Source: DATFTE01 sp963802575
Lineage (GTDB): Bacteria > Acidobacteriota > Terriglobia > Terriglobales > Acidobacteriaceae
Assembly: GCA_963802575.1 (NCBI GenBank)
Contig: CAWDJF010000001.1
Coordinates: 1 to 64,000 of the forward strand
Direction: 5' to 3'
DNA length: 64,000 nt
The notes beneath the pieces are model-generated. The model saw nothing but the letters and a program-made list of their open reading frames with translations, was not told the origin of the DNA and searched no databases. Each line of letters begins with the position of its first letter. The first letter of the stretch is position 1. The position numbers were made by a program, and so were the translations under genes. This document shows positions 47,157 through 57,670 of the stretch, in pieces.

Positions 47157-48544
47157 TTGCAGACTTCGATTATCGAACTCGCGAAACAACTTCAGTCCCG
47201 GTCGCTGTCCCCGGTAGAGGTCACTTCCGATTGCCTGGCGCGGACTGAGAAGCTCAATCCCCTTTTAAATGCGTTCATTACCGTCACGGCCGAGTCCGCG
47301 TTGGCACAAGCGCGCCAGGCCGAAAACGAGATGCAACAGGGGCGCTGGCGCGGGCTGTTGCATGGCGTCCCTCTGGGGCTGAAGGATCTTCTTGACCAAA
47401 CGGGCGTCCCAACCACCGCCGCCAGCCGCATTTTGAGGAGTCGTGTTGCGACCCAAGACGCCGAGGTTGTTCGGCGCCTCCAAGAAGCTGGCGCCGTTCT
47501 TCTGGGGAAACAAAATCTGCACGAGTTCGCTTACGGCGGCAGTTCGATCATCAGCGCCTACGGCCCTGTGCGGAATCCGTGGAACCCGGAGCACATCACC
47601 GGCGGCTCTTCAGGGGGGTCGGCCGCGTCGGTCGCAGCTGGACTGGGCTACGCGGCGATTGGCAGTGACACAGCCGGCTCGGTTCGCGAACCTGCTTCGC
47701 AATGCGGCGTTGTCGGACTTAAACCAACGTACGGACGAGTCAGCGCCCAAGGCGTGATCCCACTGTCCCTATCGCTTGACCACGTAGGACCGCTGACGAC
47801 CACTGTCGCGGATGCCGCGATCCTATTGCAGGCAATTGAAGATCCGAATGCCCCTGCGATTGGGGGAGTCAAGCCTCCTGCTGGCGAGAACTACTTGCAG
47901 GCGCTGGAAGGCGATACGAAAGGTCTGCGAGTCGGTGTGCCTCTCAAATTCTTTTTTGACGATCTCGATCCCGAAGTCGCCGCGGCCCTCGAAGAAGCGC
48001 TCAGCGTGTTGCAAGGAATGACCGCGAGCAGCCAAGAAATCTCTTTGAACGTCAGCACCGACCGCACATTGCAAAGCGCCGAGTCGTATGCCTATCACGA
48101 AAAATGGGTGAAAGAATCGCCCGAACTGTATCAGCCGGAAACGCTGCGCCGTATTCGCAAGGGAGAATCCGTCACGCCGGCCGACTTCGAACGCGCGCGC
48201 AGAGGAACTGGAACGCGAGCGTTGGGAGATCAAAAAAGTATTTGAAGACGTCGACGTCCTGGTGACGCCAACCACGCCGATTCGCGGCCCCTCTCATCGC
48301 GGAACTGCAACAGAATCCTGATCTCTTGCGCCCACGCGAGTTGGTTCTTTTACGCAATACCCGACCGGTCAATGTCTGGGGATTGCCGGCGATCTCGGTG
48401 CCGTGCGGATTCACCAAGACCGGCCTGCCCATCGGCCTGCAAATCATCGGCCCGCACTGGGGGGAAGGGCGAGTGCTTCAGTTGGCACACGCCTACGAAC
48501 AAGCCACCGAATGGCACAAACGCAGGCCACAACTCAATCCCTAG
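47157..48544 (+). pseudogene. Amidase-signature enzyme, two frameshifts
   Basis: From a TTG start after AGGA. The amidase signature is intact: K76 (G-L-K-D-L-L-D), G-G-S-S-G-G-S-A-A-S near 149-158 and a Ser in T-A-G-S-V-R-E-P-A-S. The frame breaks at about 48198-48205 (one base extra) and again at about 48285-48292; the end (P-V-N-V-W-G-L-P-A-I-S and G-L-P-I-G-L-Q-I-I-G) continues in other frames to 48544. A full-length enzyme would have about 460 aa. It resembles GatA or a hydrolase of amides. Decay or assembly indels. Confidence 0.85.
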
Positions 48545-49580
48545 GCATGTGGCGCGGGCACTCTTGCCCGCGTCTCACCACGAACAAGCGCTCAGGAGCT
48601 CGCGAATACTCACAAACGTTTGTCATTCCGACCGAAGGGTACGGCGTGTAAGCGAACACGGTGTTGCCGTCCGTATCAATATATTCAAAACGCTCCACAT
48701 CATCATTCTTCGAACGCGGCAACAATTTTACATGGGCCAGCCCTTTGAAAAAGCTGCTTCCCTCAGCAAACTTTCGGGGAAATGCCTGCTTGCCATGGCG
48801 ATCGATGTACCAGACCTGCCCATCGCCAGCATTTCCTACTAACGCAACATCGTCGGAAAAGCTCTCAGCCCGTTTGAAATTCGGAGCGATAACGTAGAAG
48901 CCGCGCTTATCGATAAACCCGTACAGACCGTTCTCACGCACCAGGCCCATCCCGCCGGAAAAGGGTTGAGCGCTATCGAATCGCGGTTCAATGACGATGT
49001 CGCCGGTGTGATCGATATAGCCCCATCGGTCATGCATCTTCACGGGCGCAAGCCTTTCAGAAAAGCCAAGGGCATAGTCGTAACGCTTGTCCGAGATAAT
49101 CCGTCCGGCCTTATCGATGAATGTGAACTTGCAGGAAGGAAGGTCATCCTCGAGTTCCGCTCACTGAACTTAGGCCCGGCGTACGTGGTCCACCACAAGG
49201 CCCGTCCGTCCAGTACACGCAAGGGCCTTCGACGACTACTCGCGCATAGCCCTCATGAAAAGAACCGGCATCAAGCAATTTGGCGGGAATCACGCAGCTA
49301 TCGGAGTGGTCGATGTAGCAGTAACGCCCTTCGATTTCAATTCGGGCCTCCCGCAGAAAACAGCCATGCTGGTCGGCAAACCCGGAATTTAAAACGCGGA
49401 GCCAATCAGGAACACCCTGGGGTATTCATGTAGCCAGAGCCTCCTCATTTGTTCTCCGACCGCAAGCCCCTCCGAAAAGTCCCCTCCCTGATAAAGTTTG
49501 GTGGTGATTGCCCGGGCTCCGCTTGAGTCCACGTAGGGTCCACGGCCGATTGACGTCGTTTTATGAGACCAGCGTCCAAT
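48534..49580 (-). pseudogene. WG-repeat protein, several frameshifts
   Basis: A run of WG repeats can be read through at least three frames: Y-V-D-S-S-G-A-R near 49530, F-A-D-Q-H-G then Y-I-D-H-S near 49380-49300, F-I-D-K-A-G near 49100, W-G-Y-I-D-H-T-G and Y-G-F-I-D-K-R-G. Breaks occur near 49390 and 49145-49160. The intact C-terminal frame (GTG 49043 to 48534) ends inside a palindromic repeat. No signal peptide or start is certain. Left boundary is approximate. Confidence 0.65.
48553..48572. repeat. Perfect REP-like hairpin
   Basis: CGCGGGCA-CTCT-TGCCCGCG has an 8-bp perfect stem and a 4-nt loop. It lies between the ends of the convergent amidase and WG-repeat genes and supplies part of the WG protein's apparent C-terminus. 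It could act as a bidirectional terminator. Confidence 0.65.
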
Positions 49581-49775
49581 TCATATCCGGAGTTGCCACC
49601 AACCGTTTGAAGCTAAGCAAACACAAGAACTGGTTCCTGGGTGAGTACGTTACCATTTACGATCGGCGATGAAGGCATACCGTCTTGTACGCGGTCAGAG
49701 GCTCAACCGCCACAATGTTGAGCGACGCTGCCGGAAGCTAATTGGGCCAGTCGAGCGGCGAAATGTAAAGCCCCT

Positions 49776-52700
49776 CTACTCCACCGAGCGCACATCATCC
49801 GGCGGCACCAACACAAACTGACACTCGCCTCCCGAAGCGCAGGAAAGCGTCCCGCGACGTAGAGCTTTTGTGGCTGTATCGTCGGGGAAACTCACCCCGT
49901 AGTGCGCGCTTTGCAGTGCCGTCAGAAAGCTCTTCAATTTTTCGTCTCCGCTGACAAACTTCGCTCCCTCAGGCACGGCGCGTGACTTCTCGGAATCGAG
50001 CAGGACGAAGAAATCGGCGCTGCCTGCTTGCGTGGCCTTGCCCAGCTTGATGGTGCGCTGCTGCTCCAATTCGTTCTTATATTGAGCGACAACGGAGTCG
50101 ACTTTCGCTTTCCCAACCAGAGCCGTCAAGCGACCGCTCGTCTCCGGATCGGGGCGCACGCAGTTCAACGCCAGCGCGTACGCGCGAATCGCGTCGTCTT
50201 TCTTGCCTTGCTTTTCGTAAATCTGACCGAGGTGATCGCCTATGTCAGCATGCTGACCAAGGTTCCACGCCGACATCACATACTTCTCAGCCATCGCGTA
50301 GTCGCCCTTGGAAAAATGCACCCATCCGAGCGTGTCCCAATATGCCGCGAGCGACGATACCAGTCCCAGATCACGATCGCTCAACTGATCGAGCGTCGTA
50401 TTGCGCAAGGCGGCCGCGGTCGCCGCCACGGCCGATTCGGCATACTGCTGCGCGCGGTCGAGGTGCGCTTTCTTCAACGACAACTGGTACGCGATGTTGT
50501 TCCAAACCACCGGTGTCGCCGAGATCTCAATTGCCCGGTCAAACGCAGCCAGAGCCTTGTCGTCCTGGCCCAAATTCAAATACGCGTCCCCCAGGCTGAC
50601 TTGCAACAATGCGTTGTCGGGCTTCAACGACGCAGCCTTCTCGAGTTCCGGAGCGGCTTTGTCGTACTGATGAATTTCGGCATACATGCCACCGAGCGCC
50701 GCATGCGCATAATCGCTCAGTGGATTAACCTCGAGCGCTTTCTGATACGCCGCCGCCGCATCGTCATACTTCCGCTCAGTGGTATACGCCCAGCCCAAGC
50801 TGTCGTATCCATATTCGTCATAAGGATTCGCTTCGGTCTGCTTTTTGAAGGCATCGATTGCCTCATCGTATTCCCGCAGCCCCATGTAGGCGCGGCCCAG
50901 GTTGATCCACGCGGTCTTGTGTTTTGGATCGGCAGCCACAACCTGCTTCAGCAAGTCGGCGGCAGCCTGATAGTTTCCACGGTCGAGCGCCGCTCGCGCC
51001 GCATCGTTCAAATCGTCGCCCTTCAAATCTTTCGGCGCCGTCGGAGTTCCCGCTGCCGTGCTGTCAATCGCCAATCGTTGATCCAGATCCGCTCCCACCG
51101 CATGCCGGAAGGCAACATAATCATTCACCCGCGCCGCCGGAAGCTCCCGTGCGCTGGTGAAGAGCCGCCGCTCTGACGTGAAAACGTTGCCGTCCACTTT
51201 GTAAGTGGCTTGATATTGCGCGTAGTCGCGCTTCATCGAGAACGGAAGAGGCGCCCGCGTCACATATTTTTCCGGAAACACCAGCTTCCAGTGGAAGACA
51301 TATTCCGCCGGGGACCCGAACTCAATGGCATCGCCATTGGGATCGGTATTGTCCTCATCCGCTTCCACCAGGTTGATTTGCGACATTGGCAGCGTGATGT
51401 CTGACTTTTTCTTGGTCCAATCGAGGAAGTTCGCTACCACTAGCTGATAGTCCACAACGAACGGCTCTCGCGTCGCGGTCGGATCGGTCACCTTGGGATC
51501 AGAAACCTCTCCGTCCATTCCAGAAAGCATGCTCATGCGCTTGAGCAGGTTCGTCCATTCCGCTCGCGGAATTCGGCGAAACAGAATTCGCATGTAAAGC
51601 TCAGAGTCGCCGCGCAGCGTGAACTTTACGTGCGCGTTCAACTTTCCCAACTCGCTGATGGTGCCATCGATATCCTGCTGCTGCACATCGGGCATCGGCG
51701 GATCGGCCGGAGTCTCCTCCAGATGTGCCGCTCCACTGGCTGGAATCACCAGCGCCTGCTTCTTGCGAATGCTCGAAGCCAGCATGCGGAAGGGAGCAAC
51801 TTCAGTGGTCGAATCCATCCACACTTCTTCTTTGCCCAGCGGCAGCAAAGTAATGACGTGATCGAACTGTCCGGGGGAAGGCACATCCGGATCAAGTTTC
51901 ACGCTGCTGTTGATCAACACTGACGACGCGTGATATCCCGACGCGTCGAGCAGCGACGCCAGGAGGGTGTGCTTGTCTTTGCAATCGCCGTACTGGTTAT
52001 GCAGAACGTCAGCGGCGGAATGTGGCTGGTAGCGTCCTACGCCGAACGATAAGCTGATATAGCGGAAGTTCGTCGCAACGTAATCGTAGAGCGCTTGAAT
52101 CTTGTCGAGATCGTCGCTCTTGCCCTTGGTCAGCTCGGCGGCCTTGGCGCGAATCTCTGGCGTCGGCTCGCGACGGTCTTTCTCTAAAGTGCCATACCAC
52201 TTGCCCAATTCTTCCCAGCTGGCAAACGTGGTCATCTGCACCGCGGGCGGCTCGGGCTTCGTCGGCTTCTTCTTTTTCTTTTTGTCCTGATCCTTATCGT
52301 CGTCGTCGCGCTCGAGGTGCGAACTGGTCCAGCGATAAATCTTGCGGCCGTTTTCGTCGCTGATTTTCGGATCCGCTCCCGGCTTGGTCTTCAGCGTCAC
52401 CGCCCGATCTTTGGGAACATTCACTTCCAACTGCTCGTCGAGCACGATCTGGTTCTTGATGAAGTCGTGCTCCATCCAAAACTGATTCGCGGCTAGCGGC
52501 TTGTAGGTCACGGTAACAACGTCGTATTCGAGCGTCTCGCCTGGACGCAACCCCGGCACCGTGACGTGCTTCTGCCGGTAGTCGGTGTAGACGGGGGCTT
52601 CTTTTTCCAGCGGGATGCTCAAATCCTGAATAGCATCGGGCTCCGCCGTCACCGTGCTTCCGTCAGCTTTGATGACACGTACGTAGGGAATATCCAGCCG

Positions 52701-52988
52701 TTCATTGGCCGAGTTGTAGCCGAGCACGACCTGTCCCCACTGCTCCACGCCAGCTTCGCTCTGTACCCGGATCCGCGCGTAAAGCTCGCGCTTGCCCGTG
52801 CCATCGCTTTCGAATTGATATTTGGTGTGGAACTTCTCGATGACGTAGCCCTCCTGCGAATAGTCGGCAGGCTTTTCGGCGAGTTCCGCGGGCTTTTGGG
52901 GCAGCGGCGGCACAGGGGTTTGGGCGGTTCCCAGCAGAGAAAGCGAGGAAAAAAGGGCTACCAAGAGGGTCCGGCGCAAAATACTCAT
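49776..52988 (-). CDS. DUF3857 / transglutaminase-like / TPR secreted protein
   Basis: The protein has 1070 aa with a signal peptide (1-22). The DUF3857 domain (about 45-230) leads to a Lys-rich linker, then a transglutaminase core (Y-G-D-C-K-D-K, where C is the putative nucleophile, and a His in F-D-H-V-I). A beta-rich DUF2569-like or similar region follows. The C-terminal third (about 665-960) holds six to eight TPR units (A-W-I-N-L-G-R-A-Y, L-G-W-A-Y, L-G-D-A-Y-L-N-L-G and others). Such proteins are common in Acidobacteriota and Bacteroidota; role unknown, probably periplasmic. Confidence 0.92.
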   Translation of the reverse strand: MSILRRTLLVALFSSLSLLGTAQTPVPPLPQKPAELAEKPADYSQEGYVIEKFHTKYQFESDGTGKRELYARIRVQSEAGVEQWGQVVLGYNSANERLDIPYVRVIKADGSTVTAEPDAIQDLSIPLEKEAPVYTDYRQKHVTVPGLRPGETLEYDVVTVTYKPLAANQFWMEHDFIKNQIVLDEQLEVNVPKDRAVTLKTKPGADPKISDENGRKIYRWTSSHLERDDDDKDQDKKKKKKPTKPEPPAVQMTTFASWEELGKWYGTLEKDRREPTPEIRAKAAELTKGKSDDLDKIQALYDYVATNFRYISLSFGVGRYQPHSAADVLHNQYGDCKDKHTLLASLLDASGYHASSVLINSSVKLDPDVPSPGQFDHVITLLPLGKEEVWMDSTTEVAPFRMLASSIRKKQALVIPASGAAHLEETPADPPMPDVQQQDIDGTISELGKLNAHVKFTLRGDSELYMRILFRRIPRAEWTNLLKRMSMLSGMDGEVSDPKVTDPTATREPFVVDYQLVVANFLDWTKKKSDITLPMSQINLVEADEDNTDPNGDAIEFGSPAEYVFHWKLVFPEKYVTRAPLPFSMKRDYAQYQATYKVDGNVFTSERRLFTSARELPAARVNDYVAFRHAVGADLDQRLAIDSTAAGTPTAPKDLKGDDLNDAARAALDRGNYQAAADLLKQVVAADPKHKTAWINLGRAYMGLREYDEAIDAFKKQTEANPYDEYGYDSLGWAYTTERKYDDAAAAYQKALEVNPLSDYAHAALGGMYAEIHQYDKAAPELEKAASLKPDNALLQVSLGDAYLNLGQDDKALAAFDRAIEISATPVVWNNIAYQLSLKKAHLDRAQQYAESAVAATAAALRNTTLDQLSDRDLGLVSSLAAYWDTLGWVHFSKGDYAMAEKYVMSAWNLGQHADIGDHLGQIYEKQGKKDDAIRAYALALNCVRPDPETSGRLTALVGKAKVDSVVAQYKNELEQQRTIKLGKATQAGSADFFVLLDSEKSRAVPEGAKFVSGDEKLKSFLTALQSAHYGVSFPDDTATKALRRGTLSCASGGECQFVLVPPDDVRSVE

Positions 52989-53074
52989 CTTGGGCCGTTT
53001 GTATCCTACTCGGCCATTCGGCGCAAGGGGAACAATTGCCAGGACTCACACCGAGGTCATACCGCAAGAATTTT

Positions 53075-53165
53075 GACGTCATCCCGAGCGAAGCGAGGGA
53101 TCTGGCGCGTACGAATCAGACCCAGCCCACGCCAGATCCCTCGCCCTTCCGGGCTCGGGATGACA
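53075..53165. repeat. Palindromic intergenic repeat, GACGTCATCC family (copy 2)
   Basis: The arms GACGTCATCCCGAGCGAAG-CGAGGGATCTGGCG and CGCCAGATCCCTCGCCCTTC-CGGGCTCGGGATGACA are nearly complementary. It sits between two leftward genes. It is the same element type as 24546-24654 and 58564-58665. Confidence 0.8.
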
Positions 53166-53177
53166 TAACGGAGAAAC

Positions 53178-54824
53178 TCACTTCCCAGATAACGCCATAT
53201 CCATGAATCCGGCTTGATCCATCTTCATCTTCTTCAACCCATCCATCGGCAGATACACCATGTGCCCGGCGTCATAAGTCGCGTAAGAAATGTTCTTATG
53301 GAACTCCGGGCCCAGGTTCAGGTGGTCCATGGTGTAATTCGCCGCCAGAAACGGAGTGGCCAAATCGTAATAGCCTTCCATCACCAGGATCTTCAAATAA
53401 GGATTCTTTGCCATCGCCTGCCGCAGCGCGGAAGCGGTGTCGGGAAATCCTTCAATCCCCGATCCCCAATCCCACTTGCCAAACAGCGGATCCCCATACG
53501 CCGACACGTTGTAGGGCATGTCGACCTTATATCCGAGATCATTTCTTACGTAGTTGTTGAAGACAGAGGTAAACGGAGGCCCGGTCTGCGAGCCCGTGGG
53601 ATCGTAGAAGCGCGTATCGAGAAGACCGTCGGGATCGACTCCGGTGAACCGCCCATCGAGCCGCCCCACTCGCAACTTTTGATCGATCAGCAGATTATGA
53701 GTGAACTTCTGCACGTCCACTCGCAGGTCGGCCTGATCGATGAACTGCTTGGTCAAGCCGGTGTAGCGGGCCATCTCATCAATCGTCTTCTGCCGCTCCT
53801 CTGGCGTTAAGCCATCACCCTTGGCTAGCGCTTGCGTGTAGTCCGTGGCGGCCCAGCGAATCGACTCTTCGCGCGCTTTGTTCATGTCCTGCGCCAGATC
53901 GGACGGAAGCTTGTGGTGATAGCCCGCAATCATGGTAAAGGTTGGAATCAGCAGCGGATACGGCAGGTCGTTCGTCTTATTATCTTCGAGGGTCTGAAAA
54001 CTCAGAACCATCGACAACAGCGTAATTCCGTTGAAAGAAATGCCGCGGTTCGAGAGAAAGCCGGCAATGCCCGCCGAACGCGTTGTGCCGTAGCTTTCTC
54101 CGAACAAGAACAGTGGCGACGTCCAACGCTCGTTGCGCGAGATATAGAGCCTGATGAATTCACTAAAGGCCTCGATGTCACCCTTCACTCCCAAGAATTT
54201 CTTGGTAAGTTCCGGCGTGGCTGCGCGGCTGTAACCGGTGCCGATCGCATCGATCAACACCAGGTCGGTCTTGTCGAGCAAGGTATAGGGATTGTCTTCC
54301 ATGTGGTATGGGGCGGGCGGCATGAAGCCGGTCGACTGCAACACCACGCGCTTCGGGCCCAGGGCGCCCATATGCAGCCATACCGACGCCGATCCCGGAC
54401 CTCCGTTGAATGCAAACGTCAGCGGACGCTTGCTCGCCTCCGCTCCATCGAGCGTGTAGGCGACGAAAAACATCTCCGCCTCAATCTTGCCGTCGGGGCG
54501 CTTGATGGGAAGCCGCCCGGTTGTCGCTGTGTACTTGAGCAGCTTGCCATCGACAGTTATCTGGTGATGAGTGACTATCGGAGGAACTTCCGAGACATCG
54601 AAATGCTCGTCTTTGTCCTTGTCGGTGGCTTCCTTCCCCGGTTCCGTCGATGGCGTCGCTTCCGGCTTGGCTTCAGGCTCTCCAGGCTTCTGCTCGGACA
54701 TCTTTGCCGCAGGCTCGCTCTTGGCCTTCTTGTCTTTCGGTTGGGACGATGAATTCGTCTGCTGCGCTACCGCGAAACCCGTTAGCCACAGCAGAACTAC
54801 AAAGAATGCCGCCAGTTTCCGCAT
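53178..54824 (-). CDS. Serine carboxypeptidase family S10-like peptidase, secreted
   Basis: The protein has 548 aa from MRKLAAFF after GGGAG; signal peptide to F-A-V-A-Q. A charged Lys/Glu/Pro-rich linker (about 22-85) precedes the alpha/beta hydrolase. Family S10 landmarks are F-N-G-G-P-G-S-A-S, F-G-E-S-Y-G-T with the nucleophile Ser, the catalytic Asp in Y-Y-D-L-A-T-P and His in D-A-G-H-M-V-Y. It likely trims C-terminal residues from peptides in the periplasm. Confidence 0.93.
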   Translation of the reverse strand: MRKLAAFFVVLLWLTGFAVAQQTNSSSQPKDKKAKSEPAAKMSEQKPGEPEAKPEATPSTEPGKEATDKDKDEHFDVSEVPPIVTHHQITVDGKLLKYTATTGRLPIKRPDGKIEAEMFFVAYTLDGAEASKRPLTFAFNGGPGSASVWLHMGALGPKRVVLQSTGFMPPAPYHMEDNPYTLLDKTDLVLIDAIGTGYSRAATPELTKKFLGVKGDIEAFSEFIRLYISRNERWTSPLFLFGESYGTTRSAGIAGFLSNRGISFNGITLLSMVLSFQTLEDNKTNDLPYPLLIPTFTMIAGYHHKLPSDLAQDMNKAREESIRWAATDYTQALAKGDGLTPEERQKTIDEMARYTGLTKQFIDQADLRVDVQKFTHNLLIDQKLRVGRLDGRFTGVDPDGLLDTRFYDPTGSQTGPPFTSVFNNYVRNDLGYKVDMPYNVSAYGDPLFGKWDWGSGIEGFPDTASALRQAMAKNPYLKILVMEGYYDLATPFLAANYTMDHLNLGPEFHKNISYATYDAGHMVYLPMDGLKKMKMDQAGFMDMALSGK

Positions 54825-54919
54825 GCTGAACTCTCCCAAAATGCACAGCGATAAGTTGATGAAGGAAACAGGCTGGAATTATACGCGTCGATGCGTTCTG
54901 TCACGATTCGTGACGTAGC

Positions 54920-54936
54920 GCCGGCGTCCCGCCGGC
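54920..54936. repeat. Short GCCGGCGTCCCGCCGGC hairpin
   Basis: A 7-bp-stem inverted repeat sits between two leftward genes, about 95 bp upstream of the S10 peptidase start. A related GCCGGCGGGAC string occurs at 58700. These are probably REP-like elements; an influence on transcription is possible. Confidence 0.45.
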
Positions 54937-54969
54937 AACGGAGATCTTGATGTTGGGAGAACGGCTTGG

Positions 54970-55317
54970 CTAGACCGCGGCGGGTTCTTCTACGACGCCT
55001 TCTAAATGCTTCAGTGTCTCTGCGACTGTAAGCGAATACATCTCGCGTCCCACGCCTTCGCCCGATTCAAGCGCTGTCTTCAAATAGTGCCCGGCGATCT
55101 CGATCGCCAATTTATCAGTAATGACCTTGCCGGTGCGCTTCTGATATTCCTTCCAGGCCGGCAGCGGCAACGCCACCCACACAGGACGTCCTCCAACCAG
55201 AAACTTGACGTCCACCGCATCGGCATGACGCGTGGCGATGGCCACGATCAGCGCCTGGTAAATGCAATGCACTTCCTGCCTGCTCCAGCGGTCGGTCGCG
55301 CGAAAGCTTTCGTACAT
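54970..55317 (-). CDS. Hypothetical protein (115 aa)
   Basis: From MYESFRATD. The upstream 120 bp in frame is non-coding in character (repeats of AAATCGACAATC at 55370-55400), so this inner start is preferred; there is no good ribosome site. The protein has an alpha/beta look with V-D-V-K-F-L-V-G-G-R-P-V-W-V-A-L-P, a lysine-rich helix and an acidic C-terminus. No family is recognised with confidence. It is divergent from purN. Confidence 0.55.
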   Translation of the reverse strand: MYESFRATDRWSRQEVHCIYQALIVAIATRHADAVDVKFLVGGRPVWVALPLPAWKEYQKRTGKVITDKLAIEIAGHYLKTALESGEGVGREMYSLTVAETLKHLEGVVEEPAAV

Positions 55318-55442
55318 GTAAAAACTATAGCGGAGGAAGCAGTCCCGGGCAAACCGACACTTTCCCAAATCGAAAATCGACAATCGCAAATCGACAATCC
55401 CCGCGCGCCGTGGATTATCATTGGCCGCAAGGACCAACCATC

Positions 55443-56057
55443 ATGAAAAACATCGGCATCCTACTCTCCGGACGCGGCTCGAACTTCGAAGCGATCGCGA
55501 AAAACATCGCGTCGGGACAGATTCCCAACGCACGCATAGCCGTGGTGATCTCGAACAAGCCCGATGCCGGAGGCCTGGAAACCGCGCGCCGCCTCGGCCT
55601 CACCGCGCTAGTGATCCCGTCGAAGGGTAAAGATCGCGAGCAACACGATCGCGAGACCGTCGCTGCGCTCAGGGAAAACAAAGTCGACCTGGTCTGCCTC
55701 GCCGGATACATGCGACTGCTCTCCCCCTGGTTCGTGCAGCAGTTCCCCCATCGCATTCTCAACATCCATCCGTCGTTACTGCCGGCGTTCCCAGGCCTCG
55801 AAGCCCAGCAGCAAGCATTCGCTTACGGCGTGAAAGTCGCAGGATGCACCGTCCATTTCGTAGACGAAGAACTCGACCACGGCGCCATCATCGTGCAGAA
55901 AACCGTGCCGGTCATGGATGGTGACGACGAGCACACGCTGGCCGAGCGCATTCTCGAACAGGAACACATCGCCTATTCCGAGGCGATTAACGTTGTCCTG
56001 GCCGGAAATTTCGAAGTGGTGGGAAGGCGGCTGATACGAACCGTCGCCACGAGATAG
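55443..56057 (+). CDS. purN: Phosphoribosylglycinamide formyltransferase
   Basis: The protein has 204 aa from MKNIGILLSGRGSNF, with AAGGA before the start. Catalytic residues align: N107 and H109 in L-N-I-H-P-S-L-L-P, and D145 in L-D-H-G-A. The L-S-G-R-G-S-N-F loop binds the GAR phosphate. It transfers the formyl group from 10-formyl-THF to GAR in purine synthesis. The usual neighbour purM is not adjacent. Confidence 0.96.
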   Translation: MKNIGILLSGRGSNFEAIAKNIASGQIPNARIAVVISNKPDAGGLETARRLGLTALVIPSKGKDREQHDRETVAALRENKVDLVCLAGYMRLLSPWFVQQFPHRILNIHPSLLPAFPGLEAQQQAFAYGVKVAGCTVHFVDEELDHGAIIVQKTVPVMDGDDEHTLAERILEQEHIAYSEAINVVLAGNFEVVGRRLIRTVATR

Positions 56058-56090
56058 TTCACTTTCAACCATCTGTCATGCTGAGCGGAA

Positions 56091-56117
56091 CAGGAAGTGC
56101 GCGAAGCGAACTTCCTG
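56091..56117. terminator. Hairpin after purN
   Basis: CAGGAAGT and ACTTCCTG pair with an 11-nt loop 34 bp after the purN stop. There is no T-tract. The surrounding 56070-56290 region has further sequence of the GCTCAGGATGACAG type that belongs to the intergenic repeat family. Confidence 0.4.
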
Positions 56118-56298
56118 TGGAGTCGAAGCATCCCACGTCGGCTGGAATAAACAGTGCAGCGGAAAGGCATTCTCACACAATCCGTGACGAGTGAGAATTC
56201 CTCTAGAGGCCGCACACGATGCCGGCAAGCGCGGGCTCCTTCGACTCCGCCCGCGGCCTTCGCTGCGGCTGCGCTCAGGATGACAGCGACTCGGGGCA

Positions 56299-57582
56299 TC
56301 ACTCTTCGACGATTGCCACCTTCATGCGCCTGCCAACCCGTAACGTTGGACTCCATGGAAGCTCGGTGAGAGCAATTCGGGGGGACTCTTCGAGGCCACC
56401 GTTAATTTTCACTTCTCTATTCTTGAGCTTTCTGGCCGCGTCCGTGCCCGAGTCTGCCAAACCACATAAAACTAAAAGACGGTCGAGTCTTATTCCGTAG
56501 TGCTTAGGCCCCGACATCTCTACAGGCATCCCGATCTCTTGAGACACTGACCACTTCACATCCTCGTACTTCACAGCAACCCTCTCCAGATTCTCCGGCG
56601 CCTCATCCTTCTGAAACTGCTTCGCCCAATCCTCCCCCGCCTTCGCTGCCGCCTCGGGAGAATGGAAGTCGGCCACAATCTTTCGCGCCAACTCTTTTTT
56701 CAGGGCCATGGGATGCGCCTGCCCACTCCCCACATCCGCCTTCATCTTTTCGATCTCGGGCACCTTCACGTCAGTCAGCAGTTCGTAATAGCGCCACATC
56801 ATCTCGTCCGAGATCGACATCACTTTGCCGTACATCTCGAGCGGCGATTCCTGAATGCCGATGGCATTGCCGTACGATTTCGACATCTTCTGCACGCCGT
56901 CGAGGCCTTCAAGGATCGGCATGGTCAGCACAATTTGCGACTCCTGCCCCGATGACCGCTGCAATTCACGCCCGACCAGCAGATTAAATTTCTGGTCCGT
57001 GCCTCCGAGTTCGACATCGGCCTGCAGCGCGACCGAGTCATAACCCTGCGCGAGCGGATAGAGAAGTTCATGCAATGCGATCGGTTTTTCTTCCTTGAAC
57101 CGCTTGTGGAAGTCTTCGCGCTCGAGCATTTGCGAGACTGTGAACTTCGCCGCCAGCCGAATCCAGTCCTCACCCTTCAGTTTGCCCAGCCACTCACTGT
57201 TGTGACGAATTTCGGTCTTGCTCTGGTCCAGAATCTTGAACACCTGCTCGAGATAGGTCTTGGCGTTGTTCTTGATGGTCTCGGCGCTCAGCGGAGGACG
57301 CGTGGCCGAGCGTCCCGTGGGGTCTCCGATAAGGGCGGTGAAATCGCCGATCAGGAAGATCACGGTGTGACCGAGATCCTGAAAGTGCTTGAGCTTCCGC
57401 ATCAGCACGGTGTGGCCCAGATGCAGGTCTGGTGCGGTGGGATCGAACCCGGCCTTCACCCGCAACGGCTTGTTGGCAGCCAGAGACTTCTCCAGCTTGG
57501 CTCGTAGTTCCGACTCCTTCACAATCTCGGCGGAGCCCTTTTTGATGTAGGAAAGCTGTTCCTCAACCGGTGCAAAAGGCAT
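56299..57582 (-). CDS. tyrS: Tyrosyl-tRNA synthetase
   Basis: The protein has 427 aa. The class I signatures are H54-L-G-H57 (HIGH) and K-M-S-K-S at 232-236. The C-terminal S4 RNA-binding domain is visible (R-L-D-R-L-L-V-L-C-G-L-A-D-S, then A-R-K-L-K-N-R-E-V-K-I-N-G). With ~427 aa and K-M-S-K-S rather than K-F-G-K-S/T it is the TyrZ type. It charges tRNA-Tyr. The gene is monocistronic, convergent with purN. Confidence 0.95.
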   Translation of the reverse strand: MPFAPVEEQLSYIKKGSAEIVKESELRAKLEKSLAANKPLRVKAGFDPTAPDLHLGHTVLMRKLKHFQDLGHTVIFLIGDFTALIGDPTGRSATRPPLSAETIKNNAKTYLEQVFKILDQSKTEIRHNSEWLGKLKGEDWIRLAAKFTVSQMLEREDFHKRFKEEKPIALHELLYPLAQGYDSVALQADVELGGTDQKFNLLVGRELQRSSGQESQIVLTMPILEGLDGVQKMSKSYGNAIGIQESPLEMYGKVMSISDEMMWRYYELLTDVKVPEIEKMKADVGSGQAHPMALKKELARKIVADFHSPEAAAKAGEDWAKQFQKDEAPENLERVAVKYEDVKWSVSQEIGMPVEMSGPKHYGIRLDRLLVLCGLADSGTDAARKLKNREVKINGGLEESPRIALTELPWSPTLRVGRRMKVAIVEE

Positions 57583-57670
57583 GGTGAGCCATTATAAGGA
57601 ATGTGAAAGTGCGAGACTTCAGCCAGATGTAAAACCTTTGTCGCAAAGTGTTACCCTCTAGCCCGACCGG

